This document shows positions 34,515-34,521 of a DNA stretch of 34,521 bases, piece by piece. How positions within the stretch are numbered: the first letter of the stretch is position 1; each line of letters opens with the position of its first letter. The notes under the pieces are model-generated. The model ran no database searches. It saw only the letters and a list, made by a program, of their open reading frames with translations, and was not told the origin of the DNA. The translations under genes were made by a program, and so were the position numbers. This DNA comes from Candidatus Dojkabacteria bacterium (GTDB lineage Bacteria > Patescibacteriota > Dojkabacteria > SC72 > JAHDCA01), in assembly GCA_027036675.1 (NCBI GenBank), contig JALWDW010000024.1, positions 1 through 34,521 on the forward strand. Reading direction: 5' to 3'.

Positions 34515-34521
34515 TTAAGTG

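Overview
The window looks like a chromosomal segment of a Candidate Phyla Radiation (Patescibacteria) bacterium. The evidence is a streamlined gene set, a complete PilB/T/C/D/M/N/O type IV pilus locus with no PilQ or PilP, a Myxococcus-type cysteine-rich (DUF4215) protein inside that locus, and almost no Shine-Dalgarno sequences. TGA acts as a normal stop (for example at the end of the FemAB gene), so this is not a UGA-glycine lineage such as Gracilibacteria or Absconditabacteria. I cannot fix the class; Peregrinibacteria or ABY1-like groups are possible.

Layout. 1-546: left edge with degenerate open frames and two copies of a GC-rich palindromic repeat. 547-1644: FemAB-like aminoacyltransferase. 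1645-2216: GC-rich gap without a recognisable gene. 2217-6364: an SPFH/band-7 protein divergent from a small membrane protein and a membrane-anchored Clp-type double AAA+ ATPase. 6388-9517: RsmI-like methyltransferase, then an information-processing run (rpmF, nusB, rnc, rpsP, KH-domain protein). 9779-26624: a 17-kb type IV pilus locus on the minus strand. In transcription order it is pilB, pilT, pilC, pseudopilin, pilin 2, terminator, pilin 1, pilD, a degenerate pilin relic on the opposite strand, FimT-, PilV-, PilW- and PilX-like minor pilins, a DUF4215 surface protein, pilM, pilN, pilO. 26726-29464: DNA polymerase III delta' and gyrB. 29465-30718: repeat-rich gap with one doubtful small ORF. 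30719-32845: large DUF4173-like membrane protein. 33018-33094: tRNA-Pro(UGG). 33430-34514: an AT-rich island with a small XRE regulator and a type III Mod methyltransferase gene that stops early.

How the genes work together. PilB and PilT are the extension and retraction motors, PilC the platform, PilM/N/O the inner alignment complex and PilD the prepilin peptidase. The pilins form the fibre, and the minor pilins plus the DUF4215 protein are candidates for its tip. The two full-length pilin genes each have a near-consensus sigma-70 promoter, and a strong terminator follows pilin 2. The SPFH protein beside a membrane-tethered Clp-like ATPase recalls the HflKC-FtsH pairing, but this ATPase lacks several residues of a normal unfoldase, so its job is open.

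Points most worth a second look: the SPFH/Clp pair with missing pore-loop tyrosines and D1 arginine fingers; the antisense pilin relic; the ~305-residue acidic extension on PilT; two interspersed repeat families; a valine in place of the QRDR aspartate in GyrB; and the apparently nonsense-mutated Mod gene downstream of tRNA-Pro.
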